Notes under the pieces: model-generated | What the model was told of the DNA's origin: nothing | The model's database searches: none | What the model saw: only the letters and a program-made list of their open reading frames with translations | Made by a program: the position numbers and the translations under genes | Origin: Piper betle | Lineage: Eukaryota; Streptophyta; Magnoliopsida; Piperales; Piperaceae | NCBI GenBank assembly: GCA_033002965.1 | Contig: JAURVB010014816.1 | Coordinates: 1-64,000, forward strand | DNA length: 64,000 nucleotides | Direction of reading: 5' to 3' | Shown here: positions 13,401 through 24,329 of the stretch, one piece after another | How positions within the stretch are numbered: position 1 is the first letter of the stretch | Layout: every line of letters starts with the position of its first letter

Positions 13401-13814
13401 TCTGATTAATTAGCGCGTACATACTGCAGATTGAAGATAGGGAAAAATGAACGATATCAAAAACAGGGCGTGCAAAATACCATTCCCATATGACAACCAT
13501 CTGAAGATTTCTGAATGTGGAAAAAGTTTCCCTGCCATTTAAACAACATTATACAAGAAAGCAATTGCCTAATAAGGCTACCCCAGACTTGCAAAACAAA
13601 ATGGCCTACTGGTTTCTATTATGGAGGAGATCTCAACTTTACAACAAGAATGCCAAATTAAAACTTCATATGATTCTCATATTGGAAAATTACCGTAGTA
13701 TATTTGGACATAATTAGCATTAAACTCTTCCGCGATACTAATGTCTCGATGCTCTTCAGGTCCATGTCCATCAATGAGCATACCAGCCCTTCCATTGTCA
13801 ATTTCAGAAGACAT
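10433..13814 (-). CDS. POLA3: DNA primase small (catalytic) subunit, with a one-base frameshift in exon 7
   Basis: Sixteen exons: 13694-13814, 13481-13531, 13199-13374, 13030-13101, 12828-12939, 12567-12651, 12402-12454, 12254-12315, 12067-12182, 11879-11991, 11731-11799, 11594-11651, 11432-11505, 10779-10827, 10583-10662, 10433-10495. The product makes RNA primers as the catalytic part of the Pol alpha-primase complex in the nucleus. Family hallmarks are present: [39 protein letters not shown], the acidic active site [57 protein letters not shown], and a C-terminal [17 protein letters not shown] ending in SW-stop. All splice sites are GT/AG. Total length is 1,354 bp, one base more than a 450-aa frame. 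The excess is in exon 7, where five T's (plus 12,414-12,418 as A5) interrupt ...ADYF and lead to an immediate stop. This may be an assembly error or a real disabled allele. Confidence 0.93.
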
Positions 13815-13827
13815 TTTTGTACAAGAT

Positions 13828-14458
13828 CTACAAGCACAACAACAATATGGCAATCTTCTTATCACCCACAACAGCACTAGAAATAGAAATATAAAAACGA
13901 AAGCAATTTTTTCAATGTTTCCTTGCATTATTAGGGGTAGCTAATGATATTTCGCAGCTATGAAATTAATAATCCTAGTAATTTTGTGGTACTTAATAAA
14001 TAATAAAAAATCAAATTAGTATACTCCATCTTCTCATTTAATTAAGGATCGATCTTCAAAGTTAATCAGAATCTATATCTAAGATATTTTATTATTATCC
14101 TCCATCACATTTCATAGAGTTTATCCATAAAATTAAAATTTACCAGTGGTCTTAGTCGCGTGTGGCATGACATTTTTCCTAGTAGAAATAAATCACTAAA
14201 TCTCTAGGATTATCAAAACAAAAAAACCCTAGAAAACGTCATAAGCTAGGCACATGGTTTGCAATGTCGAGATAAGTTGCATATAAGTAATCAATCAAGA
14301 CTCATAGGTGGGGGACAAGTCGTCCACATGCAATATTGATATTGCCGACATACCCTTGAAGGGTGATTAGAAAATCAAAAATGTCAATTTAGTTCTACCC
14401 AACAAATGAAAGTAATAAAAAGAAAAAGATGAAGGAAGACAAACTTACAGTGGGACGG
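13828..14458 (-). other. Predicted 5'-UTR intron of the primase gene
   Basis: On the minus strand the sequence ...CACTGTAAGTTTG gives a good donor at 14,458, and CTTGTAG at about 13,828 a good acceptor, 13 bp before the ATG at 13,814. This places a GC-richer 5' leader at 14,459 and above. The lower end of the intron (about 14,020-14,110) is related to a dispersed repeat at 17,330-17,460. Transcript data are lacking, so this is inference. Confidence 0.5.
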
Positions 14459-14665
14459 TGTTAGGTGGAGGAAGAAGCAGTTAGAAGGTGATGAGATTGG
14501 AGGGAAGAGGGTGGGAAAATAGACGTTTTGGCGGGAAACAATGGGGTAATTGATCCCAGGCCTCATGGGGCATGGCCCTCGCACCGTCCTATAGACTTTT
14601 GTGGGGCAAAGCCCTCAGTTGACAAGGTTTTTGCTGCTAAAATTTCAGGCAGACCTGAACTCGAA
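14020..14665. repeat. Left arm of a large inverted repeat spanning the primase leader
   Basis: About 560 bp of this segment reads as an imperfect reverse complement of 16,655-17,195. Shared landmarks include the E2F-type GGCGGGAAA, the 'gttctacccaacaaatgaaa' block, 'ttgcaatgtcgagataagt', the 'ctctaggatta' block and 'aattaa(a/g)gat(c/t)gatc'. The upper part (14,390-14,665) is also shared, in direct orientation, with 18,610-18,885. It overlaps the predicted primase 5' UTR and its intron. Confidence 0.75.
14526..14538 (-). promoter_or_regulatory. E2F-binding consensus site of the primase promoter
   Basis: The minus strand reads TTTCCCGCCAAAA, a match to the E2F/DP consensus TTTSSCGC. It lies about 70 bp above the predicted leader intron donor. 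Plant and animal DNA primase genes are expressed at the G1/S boundary under E2F control, so the site fits the gene downstream. Confidence 0.65.
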
Positions 14666-15076
14666 ATTTCCATTTAATGCAACCTAACCTAAATATTTCA
14701 ATTTTGTTACTAAAATTATTAAAACCATATTAAAGCTAATTGTTGTTTGCATAATCGATAAAGTTAAAAACATGATTTAAACATCATAATATATAGAAAT
14801 ATTATATTAAACATCTTTAGTAAATTACAAATAAATAAAAAAATTAATAGCAATCTACACAAAATATAACTATTTAATTTTTTATTTTATTTTCTCAAAT
14901 TTTCAGCCAATTTTAGTTTGGTTTGGCTTTGAAGCAAAATTTCCCACACCTAAAAAATTTACCCAAAATCTAAACTGAACATGGCTTAAATTTATGAATA
15001 TTCAAAGTAAACTGACAATTTTGATTTGGTTCGGGTCGGTTATTTTAGTTTGGGTTGAAATATGCTTAGTCTTGGA

Positions 15077-15585
15077 TAGGGCGAGCAATTGGTTGGATCG
15101 ATTCTGAACCAACCGAACCGAACTACCGAACAGTCATTCGGTGGTCAAATTTGTAGACCGACCAAAACTAAAAGTTACTTGAAACCGAACCAAAATTGAC
15201 TGAAATATTTGGTTTGATAACCGAATAACTGAAATAAATGATAATTTATAAAAAAAATAGATTATTTAATTATTTAATCAAGATTATGTCTTTATTTTAG
15301 TGAAGATAACCATTTAATAAGTAATTCTAAATATATATCATATTAAACAAATAGAAATTTATTATAAAACTATTATGATTTTATGATAATTAATATAAAA
15401 TATAGATTTTTTAACATTTTTATAAAAAAAATTTGATTTATTCAGTTATTTCTATTTGGTTCTATTCTGAACCAAAATAGCCAAATGTCATTTAGTTTAG
15501 GTATTACCCAACTGAAACTGAACCAAATCTTTTTCAATTCGGTTTCGACTGGTTTTTGGTTTTACCCGGACAATGCTCATCCCTA
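15077..15585. mobile_element. hAT-like MITE
   Basis: Left end TAGGGCGAGCAATTGG and right end, read in reverse, TAGGGATGAGCATTG form imperfect terminal inverted repeats. The interior is AT-rich with mirrored AACCGAACCGAA and GGTTTCGACTGG words. Flanking 8-mers (gtcttgga, gccctcga) match only weakly, so the duplication is decayed. There is no coding capacity. It sits between the two arms of the inverted repeat at 14.0-17.2 kb. Confidence 0.55.
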
Positions 15586-16284
15586 GCCCTCGATTTCGTA
15601 TGGCGTGTTTCTAGGGCTGTAAATGTCTTCATTTCCTATGGGTTGATAGCATTATCATAATCATTTATCATTTAAAACTTTTTTACCATAACCAAGCTAT
15701 GAATCAAATTTTAACCATTTTACTGTTGGTTAAATGGTTAATATGTAAAATATAAAATGTTCCAACCATCTACATTATGGCCATCTAGCATTAGTAATTA
15801 AGAAATAAATAAATAAATAATCTCAATTAAATAAATTATCAAATTAATTCATTGGCAATTAAAAGTTTCAAGATTAATGTTAAAGTATAAATGAGTTTTA
15901 TATTCAGTATCAAATAATTAAAAAATATTCATTTAAATTGGTAAATCGGTCATGATAAAGCATTCTACCACTTTTGTATATATTTAAAGTTGGTTCGGAT
16001 AAATTAATTATTTTTTTCATTTTTTTCTTATACGATTGAACAGGCACATGAACCTGCTTGCCCATGTTCGGATCCGATAATGCATATCCGTTTCCACATC
16101 CTTATCCTACTCTCGGTGAATTTTGGAATAGGTTGTGACAATCTCATAAGAAGGGGATGGGATAAGGAGCATATAAGAGGAGGCGGGTAAATATTTCAAG
16201 CCATTAAATATGGAACCAACCAAGGAAGATAGGTTGGGCAAGGGCAGATTCAATGGCCTTAATCAAGGAACTGCATATATAAAA
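15586..16284. other. AT-rich intergenic DNA
   Basis: No gene seen. 'tagggctgtaaatg' at about 15,613 looks like the start of another hAT-type MITE, but the matching end was not located. A GGATCCGATAA...CCGTTTCC stretch near 16,069-16,095 is typical of the inner part of such elements. Confidence 0.35.
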
Positions 16285-16640
16285 CCTGTGACTCGAGTAA
16301 GATTTTTACATTAACGAACTAGTCGCTTCAACCATCGGTTCGAGTCAAGTCAGTTTCATAAACCGTGTGCAGAGTCGAACCCAACCGTGAGTTATGAGTG
16401 ATTAGGGGTGTATCCAAGTATATGATGATAACGTCAAAAGGATGATGAAAAATGAGTTATCAGAGCATATGACCGTATGCAGTAATTTTTTTTATGTATT
16501 TGATCGCAAAATTATTTTTAGGCCGAATAACATATTAGGACGTGTTATAAAACAGTTTGAGTGGGTTATTAGTTATAGAACATGTCATTTTGATGTTATA
16601 GTATTTATTATATTTTATGAAAATTTCCCCTATTTTTTGG
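16285..16640 (+). repeat. Forward 5' fragment of the long Gypsy-type LTR
   Basis: Aligns by eye with 55,578-55,900: 'acctgtgactcgagtaag', 'cggttcgagtcaagtcagtttcat', 'gtgagttatgag', 'taggccgaataa', and 'gagtgggttattagttatag'. It stops abruptly at about 16,640, where the right arm of the primase-leader inverted repeat begins. Confidence 0.7.
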
Positions 16641-16654
16641 ATTATTTTTGGAAT

Positions 16655-17195
16655 TAATTGGGCCCGCGATCAATTACCCACCATTTCCCGCCAAAAAGTC
16701 CATTTTCCCTCCCTCTTCCCTCCTGCTTCTTCCTACACCCAACACTGTCCCGCCGCCTCAACCCTGTAAATTTGTCTTACTTCATCTTTTCTTTTTATTA
16801 CTTTTCATTTGTTGGGTAGAACTAAATTGGCATTTTTTATTTTCTAATCATTGTTCAAGGGTATATCAGCAATATCAGTATCGTAGGTGGATGACTCGTC
16901 CCCTACCTGCGAGTCTTGATCGCCTATTTATCTGTGACTTATCTCGACATTGCAAGCCATGTGGCCTAGCTAATGACGCTTCCTAGGGTTTTTTTTTTAT
17001 AATCCTAGAGATTGAGTGATTTATTTCTACTAGGTAAAATGACGCGCCACATGTGACTAATACTAGGGATAAATTTTAATTTTATGGATAAACTCTCTAA
17101 AATGTGATGAAGGATAATAATATAACATCATAGATATAGATTCTGATTAACTTTGATGATCAATCTTTAATTAAACGAGAAGATGAACTCATTAA
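16655..17195. repeat. Right arm of the inverted repeat, copy of the primase leader with an E2F site
   Basis: Imperfect reverse complement of 14,020-14,580. An E2F consensus is retained at 16,684-16,696 (TTTCCCGCCAAAA on the plus strand). The donor-like position reads CCTGTAAATT instead of GTAAGT. No primase exon 1 follows the arm, so it is a promoter/leader copy without its gene, pointing in the opposite direction to the primase gene. Confidence 0.7.
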
Positions 17196-17254
17196 AAGGC
17201 TATGCATCAAGAGAAAACAAAATCTCGTGAATTTATAACAGATTTAGCAAGCAA

Positions 17255-17460
17255 CCTAGTGATCTACTCTTACTAATAAAAGGGGAACTAAAAGTTGCTC
17301 TTTGATGAAAAGTAGGAAATTCAAGCAATCAAAATACAACAAAATAAATAAATAAATAAATCAAATTATTATAGTTTATCTCTTCACTTAATTAAAGTCT
17401 ATCTTTAGAATTGGAGTCTAATCTAAGATATTAAATTACTATAGTCTCTCATTATGGTGA
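17255..17460. repeat. Dispersed AT-rich repeat
   Basis: Resembles 13,990-14,110 in direct orientation and 48,480-48,690 in inverted orientation (shared 'acttaattaaagtctatctt', 'ttattgtattttaat' and 'ttattaataagagtag' words). It is probably an unclassified MITE family; no clear termini were found. Confidence 0.5.
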
Positions 17461-18609
17461 TCTATCAAATTAGATTCTATTTCTAATATTGGCTGCGGAC
17501 AGCACGGCATCTTGCCTAATTAGGCTAAAAACAAACAAGAAAGGCAGTATTTTATCAAACATGCCTCAAAAAAATGAAAAAACAAAACGTTATTATCACC
17601 CTGAAAACCGAAATAGAAGAAGCTAGTAATCAGCCAGAGTGCACTATCCACCACTCTCAAAAACTGCATCAAACTTAAAAAAAGGCAAAAAGGCAGAAGA
17701 TTGGAGAACTAGATCCTCCTTAGGTATTTTGGAGACAAAGGTCCCTTAAACCACTGTTTTTTGCAGATAGGTTTTCTTTAAACTATCCAAATTGGTGATT
17801 CTGCAATGAAAAAAAGGAACACGTCCTGAGTCATATTTCAAACCCACATGTACCGATCATCATTAATTGGCAAAATCTTAATCAGTACAGTCAGTAACTA
17901 CTTGAGTATAAAGATTTAGCAGCAACGAAAGTGATATGGTTTATTTGTGATTTGACCACCAATTAGGGTATTTTCTCAATTAAGATTACGTGTTCAGTTA
18001 GTCATGAAATCTTGTGCATATTAATTTGCAAATTGTGATGAATGAGATAGATTTAAAGTTGCAGAGAAACACTGTCTCCCCGTTTGGAGCCCGGCAAGAC
18101 TCACTCCTTCACTTCCCCGTGTGGTTTATCCTCCCTCCTTTACCCCCAAATTCTTCTATTCTCGTCTCTAAAAAGATCATCTTTTTTATCCTAAAATCCC
18201 TGATAATGAATCAAGTTCCTATCAACAAGCCTCATTTTTTTTGACCTCATGTCAACAAAAAGAAAGCAGCAAACGTCTTTTCTAACATAAAAAGAAGATA
18301 ATCCCATAAAACAAAACTATCCTACCCGGATGGCATATTTGGGAAAACCCTATCAACTCAACCCTAGAAACTGATCTGAAAAAATAACACAGGCGAAACT
18401 TCTGCAAACTCACCATCAACCATCAATGATTTCTACAAATTTCTCCATTTTTTGAGAACCAATCACAAGCGATCCAACAGCAATTACACACCCGTTAAGA
18501 AGAAAATTTCAAAAGCGAAATAGACCAACAGAGCAAGGGAAGGGCATGAAGTGCGCACCGGCAGAGAAAGAGGAGGAGGCGGTTGTGACGGGTCGCCGAC
18601 GTCGGGCCT
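17461..18609. other. Intergenic DNA without recognised genes
   Basis: AT-rich, non-repetitive as far as can be seen. An ORF at 18,014-18,244 has no family resemblance. A GC-richer piece at 18,540-18,609 directly abuts the third copy of the primase leader. Confidence 0.4.
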
Positions 18610-18885
18610 AATCCCTCGAAGGATGGCTAGAAAATAAAAAATGCAAGTAATAAGAAGAAAAAGACGAAGGAAGACAAACTTACAGGCCGCGGGAAGGTGT
18701 TGTGTGCGGGCACTTGGAAGGCGATGAGATCGGAGGGAAGAGGGAGGGAAAATACACGTTTTGGCGGGAAACGGTGGGGGGATAATTGATCACGGGCCCC
18801 ATGGGGCATGGCCTGGCACCGTCCCATAGATTTTTGTGGGGCAAAGCCCGTGTTGACAATGCTGGGCGCCGAAATTTTAGGCTGA
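18610..18885 (-). repeat. Third copy of the primase promoter/leader segment with an E2F site
   Basis: Direct-orientation copy of 14,390-14,665: 'gaaggaagacaaacttaca', 'gatgagat(c/t)ggagggaagagg', 'cgttttggcgggaaac', 'catggggcatggcc' and 'tttttgtggggcaaagccc'. An E2F site lies at 18,759-18,771, and a GTAAGTTTGTC splice-donor-like sequence is intact on the minus strand. No primase coding exon follows it. Confidence 0.65.
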
Positions 18886-19780
18886 CCCGGTGATGCTTAA
18901 ATCAATTCGATTTTATTCGAAATCGGCCGATTTAAATTAGATCGGCGGTGATCCAATTTAAAAAACCCTCTGAATTGACTAGGTTTGAATCGGTTCGTGA
19001 ATCGGCCGATTCGAGTTGATTTTTACCCGATTCCGACCAGCGGTGGGGAGGCGGTGAAAGGCGATCGAGGGGCGAGGTGGGTGGCAATAGCGGCGGGGAC
19101 AGGGTGGCGAGGGTGGCAACGGGCGACCGGGGGGTGGCAGGGCTAGGTGGCAACGGTAGTGGGGGACGGGGCAGGAAGGGCGAGCGGCGAGGAGGCGACT
19201 AGGCGATAGGGGACTGGGCGAGGGCGGCGGGGTGGGGTGGGGCAGGGGCGAGGGGGACAACGAGGCGATAGGGCTGCGAGGGCGGCGTCGGGGAGGTGGG
19301 GCTGGGCAGGGGGAGGCAAAGAGGGGGGCAACGGGGCGGGGCGGGAGGTGAGGAGGGGGTGATGGGCGGGACAGGGGAGAGGGGCAGGGGAGATAGGGGA
19401 TGGAAAATTACATCAGTGGCACTTTGATCTGGGCTGTCTGATTACAAGGTTGGCCTAGATCTATTGTTTCAAAAACATATGGCTGCCCATTGGCCAAGTC
19501 CGGCTGCGGGGCAGCCTGACATGGCTGCCCGTGGCTGGATCGGGCCGCGCGGCCAAAGATCCAGTGAGGGATGGCAGCCACAACGAGGGAAGGGGGAGCA
19601 GGGGAGGCTGCAGCAGGGTGGGGGCAGCCACAGTGTGGCTGGGGTGACTGCTGTGGGGGAGGGGCAGAGCTAGGTAAAGGAGGCCACGGCGGGGTGGGGG
19701 CAGCTGTGGCATGGCAGGGCGGTGGTAGCAGCGGGACGGTGGCTGCCAACGTCGTAGGTTGAGTTTTTGTTTTTTAGAAC
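18886..19780. repeat. G-rich tract with repeated ATCTGGG/GATCGG words
   Basis: The 18,895-19,035 stretch resembles 61,080-61,220 (both have 'gaaatcggccgatttaaat'). From 19,040 to 19,400 the plus strand is nearly uninterrupted GGGG/GGCGA/GGTGG. The flanks carry mirrored words (GATCTGGGCTGTC at about 19,425, GGCCCAGATCAAGC at about 19,810). Proline-rich ORFs on the minus strand are composition artefacts. Confidence 0.5.
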
Positions 19781-19936
19781 AATAGATCTGGACCGTCCTA
19801 GCAATTCGACGGCCCAGATCAAGCTTTATTTTTTTTTAAAAAAAGGCGAATAGATTTGGGCCGTCATTGTAATCGGATGACCCAGATCAAAGCTCGGGGC
19901 GGAAAATTTTTTCTTCTTCGGGCTCACCTCAACACC

Positions 19937-19938
<2 letters not shown>

Positions 19939-19987
<49 letters not shown>
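19939..19987. repeat. (CT)n-(AT)n microsatellite
   Basis: A run of CT dinucleotides passes directly into AT dinucleotides. Confidence 0.9.
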
Positions 19988-19992
<5 letters not shown>

Positions 19993-19999
19993 ATCAAGT

Positions 20000-21261
20000 A
20001 TTCACTGAGGCGAGATATTGTGAAATTGATTAGCATGTACCATAAGTGGGTGCACATGATAGTTATAGCGGGCTCTGGATTAGTTAAAGGGTTGTTCCAT
20101 TCCCGAGGGATCCTGACAACTCTGTGTTTGAGTTCCTCACACCCAGAGAATGTGCAAGTTTATGGCACTATTAAGTATAACGCACGCCTGGACATGTGCT
20201 TGAAAGGGTACTAAAGGTGACTGCAAGAGTACTTGACCTTCGTGCTCAAAGCCAGGAGAATTATGGAGGAAAAGAGAGGGTTTAGGTTATACTGATAGTC
20301 CCGAGGGACCATAAGGTAAAATGACAAAATACCAAGAGAGGCCCGAGGGACCATAAGGTAAAATGACAAAATACCAAGAGAGGCATCAGTAGACCAGTCT
20401 GTTCGGGATACTACTAGGTCTATACCTCGGTGGCTCCTCAGTAGGTGTGCCCTTCAAAGAGTTCTGATGAACTATATGAATGTTTTTCTTCATATAAGAG
20501 TTAGCTCTCATAGCCAGTTTAATATAGTTATATTTTGAACCAGTAATACTTGTAATTGATGTGTTTTTATAATATATGTAGGTGATGATCATGAATTGGA
20601 TGTGCCAGCCTGGATGGAGGAACAATGATATCTCTTGCACACACATGTCAGATGGTAGAATGTTTTGTACTTTATTTATGATGTCATTATATTGAGAATT
20701 ATGTGATGAAATGCAAGATGTGATATCTGCTTTAGCAGTAAAATTTCTAATGATGACACGTTAATATATATGTCTTTCAGTAAATATATGTAGATATTGA
20801 ATACATACAATAAGTGGGTCAAGACCCAGAATTTGATGTGAAATGTGAATAGAATGCATAGGTGGGTCGAGACCCAAGATTTAGAATGATCTATACAGCA
20901 GATTAGAATTTTGTGTGAATGAAAATGTTTGATAGATAAATATATATATATATATATATATTTGTATATGTTATTTTGATAGAGTGGCCCCTGCTTGCAC
21001 TTTTACGAGAGACTCTGTACATTTAGTTTCATAAGTTTTGTCAATTTTATTGCAATTGTTGTTGATGTGTAAATTATTTTCATGCCATCCATATAGTAGC
21101 ATGTTAGGTGTCAGTACCCTCATCCATGCATAATGATTAGTATGTTCATCTTTTGACGCTGAGAGTAGATCTGCACAAATTGGGTTCGGGTTAGCCGACC
21201 TAGCGGGACCTGTGACATTCCAGTTCAGTTCACGAGTGTGAATTGAATTTGGGGTGTTACA
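20000..21261 (+). repeat. Forward 3' part of a long Gypsy-type LTR
   Basis: Bases 20,050-20,280 match 57,370-57,580 ('gggatcctgacaactc', 'gccttcgtgctcaa(g/a)gccagga'). The segment ends in ggggtgttaca at 21,251-21,261. A perfect 42-bp tandem duplication lies inside (20,301-20,342 and 20,343-20,384), with a (TA)n run at about 20,940-20,962. Confidence 0.65.
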
Positions 21262-22831
21262 GTAGCGACTTGAATAATAATATTTCTAGAGCTTAGTTTT
21301 CAAAAAACATCAAAGGGTCTCAACCTTGAAGTTTTATTAAACTCGTGTGAAAACATGGTTTGAAATCAGACGGATCTGATAAAACGTTGCCGATGTCATC
21401 CTATGTCTCAAATGCGATTGAACTTTACACTCTGAGAGTCGTAAAGACCAAGATGAGTAGAGCTTCACGTCCCATATCAACGAGCTCAAACCCACGTATC
21501 CTAGCATAGAGATGGAACCAAATTAGGCTCGAATCACATAGGCACGTACGTCGAGGCAAAACCTCCACTCATGAACACTCATAGAAGACAATTAATTACC
21601 TTAATTAAATATTTAATGAAGTGTTAAACCCCATTAGGTAACTTAATTCTTGTGTTGGGTTTTAGGTAAACAAACAGGCTTACTGGACACATTTTCGAAA
21701 GGGCCAAACGATGTCCAAATGCACTGAAATTTGGACTAGTTGGCCTTGACACTCTAAGACTTATGGGGAATTTTTACCAGGGCTGGCCCATGGCCCAACA
21801 TGGTGAACAAGGCTCACTAAGGTTGGGCTGATGGTGCTAGGAACAATGTTCTTGGGCAGAATACCAATTTTGCTAAGGGTCGTTCATAGGCTTAGAGACT
21901 CCAAATGGGTATAGGAATTAGGATTAGTTGGCCATCATCTTGAGATTGAGACCATAGAAATTTCAGGTCCAAACTCTAAGAATTTGGGCCTTAGTGGGCT
22001 TGGGAGTGGAACGTCTTGGCTAAGTCATTTCTGGAGCTGGGGTGACCAAACAGGCTTGGAAAATTCATAACTCGTGATATGGTGAGAGAGGCATTTCTGA
22101 GAGTGACACAACACCAGTTCAGTTTAGGAAGCTATCTAGTTTGTAGTTTGATGGCTCCTCAAGTATATGCCCATTGAGTGTTCCCATGGAGGTTATATAT
22201 TAGTTTTTCCTTCCTCGTGGAAGTCAGATTCCAATTACCAGTTTTATTAGTTATTTTTTGGGCTTGTGACACTCGTTGCTGATAGTTTTCCTATTATATA
22301 TAGGTCTTGTGTCCTTGTGTGTTAGTTTGGTATGGGTGGAAGGACAGATACTTGCTACACACACTTGTATTCAACGCGCTATTGTTTTCTTTTGTTCACT
22401 TCTCTAGTGTGATGTGTGTTCTTGTATATTTACTTGATGTGTTGTGATGTATGCTCTAACTAGCTTTTGTAGTTGCAAATCAAACATGCAATTAGGTCTC
22501 TCAATGAGACATTTAGATTTCAGTTCATTAGTTATTTTAATGCATTTACTCCCTTATTTTATCTATTTATATTTTTGTACTTGTTGCGGTTGAGCGTTCT
22601 CATGTCTTGTCATGCATGTAGCTTCTTCTTAGGTTCTTGTATGCATCCATTCATCCTTTCTGTTGTGTGTTGGCTATGCATTTAGTGGTGTCTCCTTTCT
22701 TGAAATTCCAAGAGGGTTTCTTCAGTTAATCTCTTGTTCATTTTTTGCAAATTAATCAATTTAGACGTAATTAGATTCGATCATAATAGTTCTGGTTCAG
22801 TTCTTATGCAAACCAAATTCAGGGTGTTACA
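21262..22831. repeat. Mixed LTR fragments ending in a second forward LTR terminus
   Basis: The 21,300-21,480 stretch reads as the reverse of the LTR block near 37,430-37,560, and 21,600-22,010 is the reverse complement of about 36,680-37,230. From about 22,120 the sequence again follows the forward LTR 3' part ('gatggctcctca', 'gtgacactcgttgctgatag', 'ggaaggacagata') and ends agggtgttaca at 22,821-22,831. Confidence 0.55.
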
Positions 22832-23000
22832 CCCTGAGTGTCTCTACTCTTTACTTGGACCTTAAGAAAGACCCTTCTCCAAAGGACCAGCCATGAGAAT
22901 GATGAGCTGCAACATCAACCAAAAGAAGGCCATTTTCCTTTTCAGCTCTGGATCGGTTTGGTTACAGATTGTCTGACTGATCATCAGCTGATCATGATCA

Positions 23001-24275
23001 GAGACTGGACTTGAAATCTGTGACCTAAATGACAGCGACGATGACTATCTTGTGATTGGTGACTGTCAGGACACGCTCACGACAGCTTGGGGTAGCACTT
23101 CAAACAGAGTTGAAGCTTGATTGGAGATGAAAGGATGACACTTCCCTCAACACTGATCAGCTGACTCCTTTCGATCGATTAAGTTCACCAAAGTGTTCAG
23201 GGAGAGATTCTAGTGGTAGATCTTTTGGTGGCAAATCGCAACGGCGATAAGAAGAGGTTTCAGTGAGGTTGGCAGTGGTGACATGGTGGCGGTTGCGATC
23301 GGTGGTGGTGAAGTACCGTTTGGCTAGTGTTAGGGATTTAATAGTTCAACTTTTCCAATTCGTTCGGCCACCGAACGATTAACCAAATGTCAAACAAACG
23401 CATTCAGAAATAAATTTTAAAATTATACTCAATGGTTTGGGCTATCGAACTCTTAAATCAAATGCCAACTAACTCAGAGAAACCTTGACTTTTTAAGCAA
23501 TGCTAGTTTTTCCAACCTCCAAACTTCAAATGATGAGGCTTCGATGTCTTGGAAGAACACTTTATTGATTGTAGCTTTTCTCAAGCATGATAAAAAATAA
23601 TTTTAAATTATTTATCCCAATTTACATATGTATATCAAAATATTTCAAATATATCTTCAGATGTTGATACTCAATAAAAGTTTTCAACAAGTGAGAGTTG
23701 TAAAACAATTTCGAAAGCATTCAAATCATCTTGCACCCTTATTACCCTTTTGAAAAATAATTTGAAAAAGGTTGAAAACTATACATATATAGATATAAGT
23801 AGATTCAAGTTATGAAGAGGGATCAATACCTTCCTTGTGTAATGTTGTCTTTGGAATCCACTTTGCTTTCCCCTTTTTGAACTAGTGTCCTTCTACCTAC
23901 ATCTCCATTGAATGTGCCCAACATTACCACAATAGCGACAAATACATTAACTGTAGGAGATGTTGGTGTGTTTGTGTGGTGGCTTCTTCCTTTTCCTAGG
24001 GGCTTGTCTTTTGGCTTCTCTGTTCTCTTTGGTGCTTGCATCACCATCTTATCCTTCCTACGAGCTTGAGTGGACTCCTTCTTGGAGCAAACATTAGCTC
24101 CTTTCCCTTGGAGGTGCTTGCCACATTGAGTGAATATTTATTATTTTACTAAGTGGGTTTCATTAAGTAGAAATGGGTTTTATATATCACCTTCCCAAGA
24201 ATAGAGTTTACTTCTTCTATTCGTGCAGAGTTACTGGAATCCACATGGACCAATCAAGATAGGTTGTCGATACCA
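23001..24275 (-). repeat. 1.3-kb duplicated segment, copy 1 (Copia-gag-like)
   Basis: Copy 2 is 24,980-25,860 plus 31,763-31,955, in direct orientation. Identity is high by eye. Copy 1 has about 115 bp near 23,530-23,645 that copy 2 lacks. A degenerate retroelement zinc knuckle lies on the minus strand at 23,896-23,940. No other domain was identified. Confidence 0.7.
23896..23940 (-). pseudogene. Retroelement gag CCHC zinc knuckle, copy 1
   Basis: Minus-strand translation gives CRYCGNVGHIQWRCR, a complete C-x2-C-x4-H-x4-C knuckle of the kind in Copia and Gypsy nucleocapsids. A stop codon follows directly, and the upstream frame is shifted relative to the Lys/Arg-rich ORF at 23,823-24,047. 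It is a relic. Confidence 0.55.
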
Positions 24276-24329
24276 CCACTTCCTAGTTGTTTTCTGGCTA
24301 GCCAGTGGTCGGACTTCACCGATCGTCAC

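Noticed and set aside
19408..19762. Overlapping frames in the G-rich tract
   Set aside because: Low-complexity sequence open on both strands; no domain and no splice context.
20300..20384. CRISPR-like array
   Set aside because: Two immediately adjacent 42-bp copies without spacers in a plant LTR; a simple tandem duplication.
22980..23003. Palindromic tgatcatcagctgatcatgatca as a regulatory operator
   Set aside because: A chance palindrome at the edge of a repeat; it is absent from the second copy of the segment.
23823..24047. 74-codon Lys/Thr-rich frame as a host gene
   Set aside because: It overlaps a CCHC knuckle read in another frame and is part of the duplicated retroelement-like segment, so it is a decayed gag relic.
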